DNA from: Parachlorella kessleri | Taxonomy: Eukaryota > Chlorophyta > Trebouxiophyceae > Chlorellales > Chlorellaceae | Length of the DNA: 46,773 nucleotides | Direction: 5' to 3' | Assembly: GCA_001598975.1 (NCBI GenBank) | Contig: BBXU01000413.1 | Coordinates: forward strand, 1 to 46,773 | In this document: one piece after another, positions 22,775 to 34,872 of the stretch | Layout of the letters: every line of letters begins with the position of its first letter | Numbering within the stretch: the stretch's first letter is position 1 | Program-made: the position numbers and the translations under genes | Notes under the pieces: model-generated | Seen by the model: the letters and a program-made list of their open reading frames with translations, nothing else | Database searches by the model: none | Told to the model about the DNA's origin: nothing

Positions 22775-25700
22775 TCACTGCTGCGAGCCGGTCGCGCCCG
22801 ACGGCACGCTGCCGCCGGCACCGGCCGCCAGCACGCCCGCCTGCCCCGACCCCGCCTGATGCTGCTGCTGCTGCTGCATCAGCACCTGCTGCGCTGCCTT
22901 GACCTGCTGTGCTGCCTGGTGCTGTATCATGCTGGCCTGCTGCTGCGCCTGCGCTACCTGCATGGCCGCCAGCTGCTGCACCTGCTGCGCCTGGCTGGTG
23001 GCCTCCATCAGCGCAGTGCGCTCGCGGTAGAACTGCGTGCGCATCGCCTCCAGCTGCGACCGCTCAGCCACCATCACTTCATCCAGCTGCTCCAGGTACT
23101 GTAGGGGGGCAGGCAGGCGGGCAGGCTCGCTCACAGGAGAGATGAATGCGTGGATGGGTTGACAAACGCGCATCCCCAGCAGATGCATCTAGCCATCCAC
23201 TTTCAAAGCCGCAAGTTCGGCAGCGACTGCTGCCACGTTGGCACCCTTGACCACAGTTTGTTATCCCTGTAAGCTACACCAGCATGGTGCTGCCGAGAGG
23301 CTGGCTGGCGGCAGCAGGCTCCGGCCCATGCACCTGGGCAATGTCCACGGCTTGTCATCAAATAAGCAACAGTCCAAGCCGAGCATCGGTCCCTTTGCAT
23401 CTGCCACTGCCACCCTCCGTCCCCACCTGCAGCTTGAGCTGGACCTTGTGAAACTGAGCCTCTACGGCAGCTACCACCAGCCGCTGGCACTCCCGCTCCT
23501 CGGCATCAGCCAGCAACCGTGCCTTGACCGCCGCCGCCGACAGCGCCGTCGCCGCCGCAGTGCGCGCCTTGGCGCTGCTGATGCCTCCTCCAGGCCCTGC
23601 CGCTGCTGCTGCTGCCTGGGCGCCATTCGCGCCCCTGCCGTCATCCCCAGTGCCGTCGAGTTCCTGCACTGCTGCGCCTGCTGTGGGGTCCTCCTCGGCC
23701 AGCACTTCCAAGGCGCGCTGTGCGGCTGCTGCCGCTATCCGCGGGCCCACCATGGCTGCAAGGAACCCCACCTGCAAGATGCCCACAGTAGGCAGTAAGC
23801 ACAGCGACCACTGCAGATTCCGACATTGCATCCGTAACGTCTTAGGCAAACCCTCCAGCCACAAAACTCTGCTCCCCACTCCCATATCTTCGGGTGGCAA
23901 GCTCGCCAGCCAGCCAGCACACCTCCCTGACACGGCTATTTGTGACTTACTACACAAACAAAAACTCCCACGGTGGCCCGTTTGCGCACCATGCAGCTGC
24001 CCAACACCCCACCTGCGCCATGACAGGGTTGCCCACGTCAGCAAAGGGTACGAGGTCCTCGGGGACCGCCACTGCTGCCGTCCTCCCCTGGGCAGCCTGG
24101 CCTGCTGCTCCTGCTTCCCCTGCAGGTGGCTCGGCGCCATTTGCATCGGGTGGGGGCGCCGGCTCGGTCTGTAGATGGCAAGAAAGAAAGCAGCTAGATA
24201 TATTTATAGCCACTTGTCATTGACAGGCTTCGGCACCACAGTTGAGCATCTACAAAGCGCGGGCTTGGAAGCAAAGGCTCTGACGAGGAATTCTTTTGAA
24301 AATGTGTTGGCCGCTCACCAAAATGCGGGCCAAGGGACTCTCCCAGCAAACACATCTCAGTAAGACAGGATTGGTCTCGAGGCAGGCGTGCCCCTGACCT
24401 AGGCGACTAGCACGGCAAGTGGTTACGTGCATCCGGCTGCCAGAACTGTGACGCTATTGCCTAACAGAGGTCAGTGCGACACCGACTAACGCCAATCCAA
24501 CCTTCGCCCTGCAGCGCCGCCCGCCAATCCTCATTCCCAACCCCCCCTCTGCGGGAGTCCGGCACTGCCGCACAGACAGACACCAGCTTGGCCGGATATC
24601 ATTTGCAGGGCCGCAGGCTCACACAGACACGCCTCCACCCCCAGCCACTTCACAAATTCTACACAATGCAGCTCTTGAGGGGACGGTGCACTCACCACGC
24701 CCGCTCTGCCGCGCGTGGCTCCCAGGTCGCCTAGGAACTGCTCCTCGATGGGCATCTGCAGGAAGTGCATGATGCACTGCATCTGCGTCTTGGTGCCCAC
24801 GTGCTCCGCGATCTGCGCCCAGTTCTCGCCGTACAGCTCCAGACCTACAGCAGCGGCGGGGCGGGCGGGCGGGAGTGCTCAGTGTGCAGCACATGTGGGG
24901 TGTAGCCTGCTTCCACCAGGGCTACAGGGCCAGAGGCTGTTGCAGGGGGCGGCCCCAGTGCCCCCCTGCGCAGACGAACGACCTCAGAGGGCACACATAG
25001 TACGAAGTGTTGGCCGCAACTCACTCTAGGGAGGGAGCAGCACAGCGGGTCCAGTTTTCAGCTCTCACCCACCTCTCCTAGGCACTCCCAGGCTACAGGG
25101 CGGGGCACCTGGACTGAGCCCCAAATCAGCACTGGCTGCCAGGAATACCTGTTGCGGCACTTCTTCCGACATGGCATAGAGGGAGGCAACCCCCCGCCCT
25201 CCATGCTACTTGCCTTCCAGCAACAGCAGCGTCTCCTGGTCTGTCCATCCCGAGGGGTCTGGGGCCGCCTGCCGAGCGTCCAGTCGCACAAAGTCCTTGG
25301 CAGTGCAGCCCGGAGGGAAGCGCCCCTCTGCAGACCGCACAGGGAAGCACCTAGGCCCGGGCCAACCACCGCGTGCACGGGAATGTTAAGCAGGGGATCC
25401 CACACTTCATTGCCCATCGGTGGGCTCTGAATGAGACTGAAGGTCTCATTCAGCCCCACTGTTAGCACGCCTGTGGCAATTATTGGAAGACAGCCAACAG
25501 CGCAGGCACCGGAGCGCCCCCGAGGTGCCTTGCCTGCGAATGCCTCGGGGCAGAGGTCCACGTCGGGGATCTTGGTGCAGTGGTACCGCAGGGCGGTACA
25601 GTCCACCCAGGGCATGGCGTTGCAGAAGTAGCGCACCTGCCACGGTCAGCGGGCAGGGGGAAGTGATGCAGGGCAGTAGCTGTCCAGCATGTGACACACC

Positions 25701-27409
25701 GGGAAGGACCAGTCGTCACCCAGCGACCATGTAGGTGAAGGTATTCCCGCACGGCCTCAAGGCCAATAGCGCCTTAACCGGCAGGGCAAAGCACACAGTG
25801 AAAAGCTGCAGCCACTGGAGCCACCCACGCACCCCAGTAGCAACTGCAGGCGGCCGCTCCGCGGGTGGCGCAAAGGCGCCTCGCCGCAGCCCCACGCGCG
25901 CCGAGCCGCCCCCGCCCTGCGCTGCTGCCTCCGCCCCCTCGGACGGCTTTACTCGCGAGGGCAGCTTGAGCAGCGCCTCGGCACCAGGGCCCCGGGAGAT
26001 ACGCAGGCTGCCGGGCAAGCGGTCTGCAAGCCACCAGCAGGAAAACCAGGTTGTATTAAGCAGCACAACCGCGACGGAGTGCTCTGGAGGTCATGCCTGG
26101 CAAAGCAGCCGGATGGAGGCCTTAGACAGACGCAGCGGCACTAGTACTGCTCGATAGTCCTCCCTCTCGCTCATGACCCACACACGCTCGTAGCCGACAA
26201 GCTCAGCGGGAGGCAGTAGAGGCATTTGCTCCTCGTCGTGCTTGCCATCCCCCACTTGCGAGCCAGCGCGGCTGCTCACATGCACGCAATGCCAGGCGAC
26301 CAACGCCTCACCACGCAGCCATTCTCGAATGGAAACACATTTCAACTCCTCTTAAAAAATGACAGGAAGCATTAACCACTTCCCACATGGGAGTGGCTGC
26401 TCAACCCTGTCCAACCCTCGGCCTATCCAGCCTCGGTTCCCCTCCACCCGCCCCCACCCCACACATTCCTTCCTCTGAGCTCGGCTCACCATCCGGCACA
26501 AGTTCTAGTGCTGCCAGGCCGTCGGGGTGCGCCTGCTGCCTGGCGGTGTAGTTGATGAGGCCCCAGGCCACCAGCTGTTCGTAGATCTCCCGGACCTGGT
26601 TCACCTCCGCGGTCAGGTGGCGCCGGGCAGTGGTGAAGTCCAGCTCACGTGAGGGATCTTCCCTGCAGCCGCAGCAGCAGGGGCGGGGGTGGGAGGTATC
26701 ACACCCAGAAGCTAGCAAGTATCGTAGCTTCCATCAAGTAAGGGCCGGGCAGCACGCGCCATGGGCCTGCCAACGTGCTTAGCAGCCACATGGTGGCCTG
26801 ACCCCTTGCTAGGCAGGCCGGTCAGCCGTGTGGCAAGGTTTAACATGGGGAGCAAGAGCCTGCATGAGCTCTCCTTTGTGCAAGATTAAAGAGCAAGCAG
26901 CCAGGGTGGCATGAGCTGGGGTAGCAGTGATCCTGGCAGGGGCTGCAGAAACGCTCCCAAGCTGCCTTGCCTGTACTTGTTGATGATGGCATTGCGTATC
27001 TGGCGGTAGAGGGTGGCCGACTTGTTGGAATCCGCACTTGAGAAATAGTCCGGGAATGCTGCGGTGCGGGGGAGGCCAAAGGCCCTTCAGTCGCAAGGCA
27101 TGCACCCTTGATAAGCTCTCTGTCCAAAGCGCCGTAACCCCCAGACAGCACATGTGTTAGCGAGGCCGCTGAACGCACTTGCACACCCTGATAGGCATTG
27201 GCTACATCTCTCTGCGGACATCGCCAATCCGCCTGCCCAAGGACACCAATGTGCAGTCAGTGGCTCTGTGGCTGCGGTCCCCCTCACCTTCCCTCTCCAC
27301 AACAGCTATGCTTTTCCAATTGAACCAGGAACAGCAGGCGGGGATGCGGTACACCTCCTTCCGTTTAACCGCCCCGCCAGCATCATCACCCACTCTCTGC
27401 TGCTGTGCT

Positions 27410-27442
<33 letters not shown>

Positions 27443-30400
27443 CCCGCCCCTGCGGCCGCGGCGGCTGCCACAGCTGGAGTTTCTCGTCCACCACCCCCGG
27501 CGTCTGCTTCTGTCATTTCAGTGTCACCGCCGGGCAGCTGAGGTCTGCCTTCTGGTTGCGCTTGCTGCTGCTGCTGCTGTGGCCCGTTGGAGGTGTGCGA
27601 GGGCACCGCCTGGGGTATGCCGGACCCCTCAGGCCGCTGGCCCTGCGCACACCCAAGCAGAAGGGCGTCAGACTGCCAACCCTACGCATCATGCACTTCG
27701 CCATCCTGTCGCGATCGATATCCTTGAGACATCCCCATGCCCTGCCCCAGCTTCATCCCTCCCCAAGCCCGCAGGTCTTTCCGACAGGTAGCCAGCACGC
27801 CCACGCATCTTGCCAGCCAGCGCAGCCCCGCCCTAGAGCAGGCCAGGATGGAAGATCAAGTTGCAAGAGGAACCTACTAGGGAGCCCTAAATGCCGAGGA
27901 CTATATGGTCCTACAGCACGTCCATGTCAACCTTACCTGCGAGATGTCTACTGACGTGTAGCCCTCCATGGCCTTCCTGTTGGGGTGGATGACCGTCTGG
28001 CGAGTCACACCAGGTGCCACCGCCTCCCCAGCATCCGCATCAACCTCTGGCAGCGCCTTGGCCCCACCCAGCACCCGGGCCTGCATCAGCAGACCGACAC
28101 ACAGGGCCTGATAGCCTGTGGCACCAGCCAAATGCCACAAACCGCCCTGCTCTTGTGGCAAGGGCGAAGATGCCGCGCATCGCGCCTCATAGCCCTTTAC
28201 CTGATAACTGGGGGTGAGTCGCATCTACCCCCTGGCAGCGAGGGATGCTTTCCAACCCGGGCTATTCGGTCATAGCAGCCAGCACAGACCCCTGGCAGTC
28301 TTACCCTTCAATGCATATGTGCACCCGACCGGTAAACCTGACTGCACTCACTTTCAACCCCAGCCCTTATAACACCTATCTCCTCACTGGCCCCAACTGC
28401 CCAGACCGTTGTTTTATGACCACGAGGCAAAGTTCCCTGGCCTCGCGCCCTCAAGGTTCCCGTGACCATATCGGTACCTTCTTGGTGGGGAGCGGCACCT
28501 CCGGCGGCGGCTCCTCCTCCACCCCCGCCTTGCGCTTGGCGCCGGCGGCCTCCGCTTCCGCTGCCGCCTCCTCCGTCTCGTAATCCTCCTCGTTCATCCA
28601 TTCGTTGTACTTGTCCGAGTCGGTCAGCCAGCGTACATACACCTGCAGCCAGGAGAGGAGGGAGGCTGTCGACAGCGGCAGTGAGAGTGTGCTTGACAAA
28701 GACCAAATCAATGCCGGATCTGAACCTGCCCCGGCCGGTTACGCTGGTCTGATGCTTCCTAAAAGTGAAACCCACGCTCATGCTTCCAGGCATGGCCGGC
28801 AACTCCCAGGGCGGGCTGTGTGTGCGGGACCAGGGACGTGACTAATCGGCTGGCAAGGAAAAGCCTTCAGCAGGACACTTTGCAGCCTGGTACACCAGCA
28901 AAGGTCTTGGATGGCAACAAGAGGCACAGCGCACCTTCCAGGGCCCTTTGGGCCTCCTTTCTGGTGCAACCTCCGCTGGGGCTGTGTCAATAGCCACCCA
29001 CTCATCATAGCTGTCAGGCAGGTACCAGAAGTGCACCAGCGCACGACCGTTGGACACCTGCAGTATCAGCACCGGGCAGGGATGCGGTTCGGATTGTCAC
29101 ACAGCATACGAGGTTGCCGGGCAGGGTTTATTTTCCTATCTGATGGCCAGCACCAGTCCTCTTGTACGAGAAACGTACTGCTAGTGGCAGCCATTTAGCA
29201 GTCATGCTGGCTCTTGCCTTAAGGCAACATATCGCTGCCCAGACCGCCATTCCTCTCAAAAGTGTAGAAGCATCACCCTGCCTGTCATCCAGGCTCAGCA
29301 ACGAAGCCAACCCCACCTAGCTCCACAACTTTGCAACCTGAACGCCCAACTACACCTTCCGCCGCACCCTCGGTCGCACCAAGCACCCACCTCCAACGTC
29401 CGCAAGTACTGCTTGCCATCGTCGGGGTCTCCCTTGGGGCCGAAGGGAAACACCACATGCGTGACGCCCGGCGCATCAGCCGCTTGCGCCGTCTCTCCAC
29501 CCAGCCGCTTCACCGTGTCACGCAGCTTGAGCTGGTTGGTGCCGGTAGAAGCGTGCACAAACACGCGTGGCATGCGCAGGTGGCCGCCGCGGACCAACTC
29601 CTGACGAATGCGAGCCAGCAGGTCCATGTGCTGCATGACGAGAAGGTGATGACAAATGACAGGAGAGGTGTGGGAGTTGGACGACAATAGCCACCTCAGG
29701 TGGCGCTTGTGCTGAACTTTTGTGGGGGCAAGGGCAGCATGATTTCACCTGCTTGGGTAAGCGATGTTCAGGCTGCTGGGGAAGTAGTGCGCGATATAAC
29801 TCTTCATGCCCTGAACAAATCTCTACTGACTCGCCTCCTTTCTGCTGGCTGGGTTATGCCAGTCTACTCGCTTCATGTTCCTGGCCTTCATGTAGTTGCC
29901 GCACTCGGAAGCAATGACATACAGCGGCCCGTCAGCGGCAAAGTTTCGGAAGAGCCGCGCCGGCAGCTTTGGGACGGTCTTGTAAATGGCCTGCGGCGCA
30001 TGCCAAGTGCTCCACTCAACTCCAACTTAAACGGAACCATAAGGCGGGATCCGGACACAGTGGCTCTTGTGATTCACCTTACTGCAGTTAGATGGCACTC
30101 GTACGACATGTTCAAAGTAGTGAGCGGTGTTAGAAGCAGTAGGTCACCCGAGTGCGACTAAGCCATTATGCGTGCCTACACAGTTTGAGCAATGCAACCT
30201 TGCCCTCCCCACTCCCCCAGCTTTTGTAGCATGGTTGTGCGGCCTGTGTGGTGTGAGGTCGTGCCCACCTTGATGCCCAGCGCATCCTCCATGAACTGCT
30301 GCACCCCTGATATCAGCTGCGCAAGGCTCTTCCTATCGAACCGCCACCCAGCTGGGTCCTCATTTAATCGCTGCACCAGCCTGTCCAGGCGCTGAAGATA

Positions 30401-30553
30401 GTCCTCACGCTGCAGGACAGTGGTCAGGTGGGGAGCTAAATAAGTGAGTGGCCCATGCTGGGCAAAATAGCAGCCATGCAGGCAGCTCTGTAGTACCGTA
30501 TAGTCCTCGGCCTTTGGGGCTCCCGTTGGTTCTCTTGCAGCTTGATCTCCCAT
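22775..30553 (-). CDS. SWI3/SMARCC-type SWI/SNF chromatin remodelling subunit
   Basis: Core scaffold subunit of SWI/SNF complexes. Sixteen exons in transcript order: 30553-30269, 29990-29835, 29630-29391, 29057-28935, 28642-28478, 28080-27937, 27642-27288, 27058-26971, 26662-26490, 26023-25833, 25636-25534, 25327-25214, 24844-24696, 24168-24013, 23771-23427, 23098-22775, giving 1036 residues. Domains in order: a SMARCC-like N-terminal module (SLAQLISGVQQFMEDALGIK), a BRCT-like region (148-227), a chromo-like part with YLPDSYDEWV and YNEWMNEEDYE, a poly-Gln stretch, SWIRM (about 465-580), a degenerate ZZ-like finger (641-680), SANT with WTDQETLLLLE and NWAQIAEHVGTK, NPVMAQ, and a C-terminal coiled coil. 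Introns 2, 8, 11 and 12 are GC-AG. It is divergent from DGAT2. Family call is secure; intron 2 (GCGAGT donor) is the weakest. Confidence 0.9.
27404..27432. repeat. CTG/CAG triplet run coding for poly-Gln in SWI3
   Basis: Nine consecutive CTG units on the plus strand read as a run of glutamines (nine in a row) on the minus-strand SWI3 frame, just ahead of the SWIRM domain. Shorter CTG runs coding Gln occur at 27564-27579 and near 22861-22877 in the same gene. Confidence 0.85.
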
Positions 30554-30897
30554 CCTGGCCTGCTCTCAGCTAGCTTAACACAGCGAGAGGGAGTCTCTAG
30601 CTCGTAAAGCCCTGATCACAGCCAGGCACTACTCTACATTTGCGATCACTAGACTGCATGTCTTGAAAATTGAGGGCTGCCAATTTGCAGTGCTCACTCT
30701 CATGATGCAAACAACAAGCATGGCGGGGCCATGCGATGCCCATGCTGCCCTTGGCGAGAGTCCCAAGAGGAGGTCGCTTTCCGCACTGGAGTTATTCTCC
30801 AGTCTTCCACTTACTTGTTCACAGCATGAAACGTCAATAACTCCAGGGCGCAAGGGAGCTTACCCGTCGCGGCAGATTATTCAGCAGCTCTCAGCAC
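30554..30897. promoter_or_regulatory. Divergent promoter region, SWI3 / DGAT2 (344 bp)
   Basis: This stretch separates the SWI3 start (minus) and the inferred DGAT2 start (plus). It has no TATA box or repeat that I can point to. A further upstream DGAT2 exon is possible because CTCTCAG, a splice-acceptor-like sequence, lies just before the chosen ATG. Confidence 0.45.
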
Positions 30898-33800
30898 ATG
30901 GATTTGCTGCCTGCGGGTGTTTTCCTGGCCAGCGTGCCAGCATCTTACGTCGCAGGTTGCTGGTTGGTCCTTCCCTCGGCCTACAAGCGCAGATGGAGCT
31001 CGTACACGTTATTGCCATTTTCTGGCGGACCGCGCACCTTGGTTTTTCAGACGATAGCATGGGTGAGCATCTGCACTTCTTCATTGCAATAATTTTGCTG
31101 AATTGGCGAGCGTCATGGGAACCGCTGCCCACGGCTTCCGTGAATCGCAGTCTGTATCGAGGGTGTCGCAGGGGCCTTGGCCCACTCTTGCCGCGGTCGG
31201 GATCCTTAAAGTGCAAGCTTTCACCTGCTTGTAGCGTGCAGGGGAGCCAATACAACGGCCTTGCCTGACCCATGACCTCATCTCACACCCAGCTGCCCCC
31301 CTTCCTTGCAGGCTTTTTGGTTTTGCTCAGCACTCATAGCTCTCCCTGTGCTCACCACCAAATGGTCCAACCATGTGGACTCAGCACAGTGCGACTTGCT
31401 AGCGGCCGCAGCAGCTGTGGGCGCTGTCTTCAGCTGGCTATTCTTGCTGAAAAGCCTTTTGGCCTTTGACCCCTCGCGCCCCGTCCGCCTTTGGAGTGGA
31501 CTAGAACGTGGATCGGATGAAATAGCTTGGGACGTCAGCAAGGTGTGTAGCCCCTGCCCTGTGCAGAGCGTCCAGTTATATTGCGTGAACCCGCAACTGT
31601 GTGTGGTCACTGTGCCAGCTCATGGACATTGCCATGCGTAGTCTGTGTCTTGCGCGACATGGGCAGGACAAAATGCCCACCAGGCAGCAAACATGCTGCT
31701 GCTTGTCCTGCCGCAGTTGCCCTCCCGATTTTCGGCATCCTATGTGGTGGCCGGCATGGGCGTGCTGTGGGCGGGCATGGGTGGCGCCCTATTGTTGGCC
31801 ACCAATCAATTAACAGACTCCACTAGCAGGTATGAGAGGGCCCATGGCAACGTGGAACGAGTTGAGGTTGACTAGACCTATGTCGCGTAATCCTGTACTG
31901 GGAGGCATTGTGGTCAGAGGCAGGTGATAGTGGAGCATCCTTGTTTGTCGGTCATTTTGTTGGCATGCGTTATTAGCTTCTCCTTCGATTTGTATTATGA
32001 GTTGGCAGTGGTTGGCTGCTTGACATCCGATCATGACACACTCGTCCTTTGGAAACAGACTTCTGCATGTCTGTCTTGCCAAAAGAAATTTGCCCGCCCT
32101 GCAGGCTGGGGTACTATGTCATGGCCGGTGCCTGCTTCACAGTGGGATCCTTCACAACCCATGGACTGGCAGGGCACCTGCGGTTCAGCGGGGCAGGGGC
32201 AGCGAAAAAAGCGGATGCTAGCGGCGCAGGCGGCGACAGCAGCGCCGCCAATGGGTGGAGGTTCTGGCAGCCCTTTCAAGGCGGCACGGGCTTTGTGGCA
32301 ACACAGGCTTTGGGCTGGGCGCTTTACTCCACAGCACTGGTGTCCATCCTGTGGATGGCATGGGGTGCCCTGGTGGGCGTGGCCTCGTATGTCCACAGCT
32401 GGACTCTGGCGGCTGGGACGCTTATGTTTGTTGCGGAGCTGGTGAGTTCCTGGATAAGGGAACTGGAGGGCTAGGAGGCTGCGAGGGGCTGTATTGTGCG
32501 CGGCAACCCGACATGAGGCATCGCGTGAGGAGGCATGCATCCGTGATATAATGCCTCCAGTGCACCTTCAGAAGCTCGTTTCTTAAGTGCGTGTCACTGT
32601 TGCTGAGGCTGGCGTGTCCAGTGGAGGCGTGAGGAATACTGCACAATAGGTATGGGACGCCCGAGCCCGGTTGCTGCTTTGCCGCTGCAGCTGCTGGCGG
32701 GGTCGCTGTCCTTCTACAAGGGCCAGGCGGCTGTCGAGGGCTTGAGCAAGGCCAACCTAGGCACCCAGCTGCGTGACTTTGCGGTGATGTGCGCCCTCTA
32801 CATCCCGGTATGTCTGGCTGACACACCATGGTCCAGCAGGCACCATGTAGCACAGCAAGCTCAAGTTCTGGGTACACCTTGGTCGCTGAGTCGCGGTTAC
32901 TCCAGCTGGCTGCCCAACTGTCTTCCCGAGGAGTTGGCCTTGACAAGTACGAATGTGCATGTGTTCCTTCACGCTGTTGCATCTTTGTTGCAGATGCACC
33001 TATTTTGCGTGGTGGTGGGGCTCAGCTTCAAGCTGCTGCCGGCTGCCTACGCGTCGTCGCTGTGGGCTGGCGTCCTGTTTGTGTACTACATGCTCACCAG
33101 CTTTGGCGAGCCAGAGCACACAGGTGGGTGGATGGGTGGGTGCCTTGGCATGCCATGTCTTGAGAGCGGTCAAGGAGTTGCTGCAGGCTGGGTTTGTGAT
33201 AGTTCTGGCTGAATATGTGAGGCGGGATCTTGGCTCCAGTGGCCGGCAGTGAGGCCTGACAGTGGCTTATGAGCGACCCACTGGGGTGCGACAGTAGTGT
33301 GAATTGCTCCCTTGCTTCTGCTTATGCAGGCCGTCGCGAGTGGCCAAAGGCGCAGGAGTGGGTGGGGAGGGCGCTGGAGAGCGCGCTGCCTGCCTGGCTG
33401 GGCTCGTTCGAGGTGGTGCGAGAGGCTAAGGAGCCGTTCGACCCCATGAAGAGATACATCTTTGGCTATATCCACCATGGGCTCTACCCCTTAGGTAAGC
33501 TGCTGTCCATTATACCACACTATTATTGAAGGCCTGTGTGCGGGCTGCCTCATAAGGTGAGACAGTGCAGGCCTAACAAACCGCCAGGTGCCTTTCGCAA
33601 GACAGGCAGAGTCGCAGGGGCGGGAGGGTGGGTACCGGCCTGAACAATGCCCTCTTACTGCCTGCGCCGTCCACTGCAATGTTCTCACCGCAACGAGATG
33701 CGGCTCTGCGCACGCTTCCCTATTGGTGCAGGCGCTGGCTTTGTGCATGTCACCCCCAGCTTCCGGCGGCTGTTCCCAGGCCTGCGTGTCAACACGCTGG

Positions 33801-34872
33801 GCGCCAGCGTGATCAGCGTGGTCCTCATCATACGCGACATCGGCCAGTGGCTGGGCGTGCGTGTGGTCAAGCGGCGCACCTTTGTGGCCACTCTGCGGGA
33901 GGGGCGGTCGGTGATGCTGATCCCCGGCGGCCAGGCGGAGATGGTACTGACGTACCGCATGTTCCGCGAGAACCCCGAGTATGCCATCTACACCCGGCAC
34001 AAAGGTGGGCTGTTGGTTGCACAGGGCGGGGTTGGCGAGTGGGAGGGGAGAGGGTGGGGCGGTTTGTGGCTGAGGAAGCACACGCTCGCCCTGGGTTCGG
34101 TTACCAGGTGCTGCCTTGGCGGTGCCCTTGCGTATGTGTCTTGCAAATGTTTACTGCTGTGTGAGTAGGGTGCCGAGAAGCAGTAACCTCACTTCTTGCT
34201 CGGCGGAAGGCGGCTGGCGCTGCTTCTGACCCCCTGACTCGTTTCCCCTGGCTGCAGGGTTTGTGCGGGTGGCCATAGAGGAGGGCGCGCACCTGGTGCC
34301 CTTTGTTGTGTTTGGGGAGATCAACTCCCTGGGTAACATGCGGCTCTTTGACTGGCCGGGGGTCCAGCGGTGGACCTACAAGCGGCTGGGCTTCCCCATT
34401 CCCTACCTCATCGCCGGCAAGTGGGGCCTGCTGCCGCTCCCAGCCAAGACGGGCATGAGGTGAGTCCGGCAGGGGCCGTTGCGTGGCTGGTGGCGGTCGG
34501 CGGGGGACAAGCAGCAGACTTCTTAGGGGGTTGAGTTGCCCTTCAATCGACCTGCCATGCCGCATGTGATGTGGGTGGTTGTTGCTGTAGCTTTCAACTC
34601 GCTGTGCCGTGCATGGCGGCCCTCCCTGGCCTTCCTCGTGCTTTGACCAGCATGACAGTTAGTCGCTGATACCCGATCTTTCGCCTGGCACCTCCAGGTT
34701 TGTGGCTGGTGAGCCCATCCCTCCCCCCAGACTTGAGGAGGGGCAGCAGCAGCCCACCCAGGAGCAGGTGGATGCCCTGCACGCCCAGTTCTACAAGGCA
34801 GTGGAGCAGCTGTGGCATAAGCACCAGAAAACTTACCCTGGCTATGAGCGGGTGAAGCTTGTGTTGGAGTAA
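30898..34872 (+). CDS. Diacylglycerol acyltransferase type 2 with polytopic N-terminal extension
   Basis: DGAT2 makes triacylglycerol from diacylglycerol and acyl-CoA at the ER. Ten exons, 30898-31062, 31312-31542, 31717-31829, 32105-32441, 32691-32807, 32994-33123, 33330-33494, 33732-34004, 34258-34459, 34698-34872, give 635 residues, against about 310-390 for ordinary DGAT2. Residues 1-321 form an extra module with about seven hydrophobic spans and no recognised family. From 322 on it is DGAT2: a membrane hairpin, YIFGY followed by IHHG (412-415) where the family has HPHG, PSFRRLFPG, LIPGGQAE (PGG at 484-486), GFVRVAIEEGAHLVPF and FVAGEPIPPP. All nine introns are GT-AG and in phase, which supports one transcript; a missed gene boundary between exons 5 and 6 is the main alternative. 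Confidence 0.85.

Noticed and set aside
23524..24174. Plus-strand Ala-rich frame opposite SWI3
   Set aside because: Mirror of SWI3 exons 14-15, which carry conserved family sequence on the minus strand.
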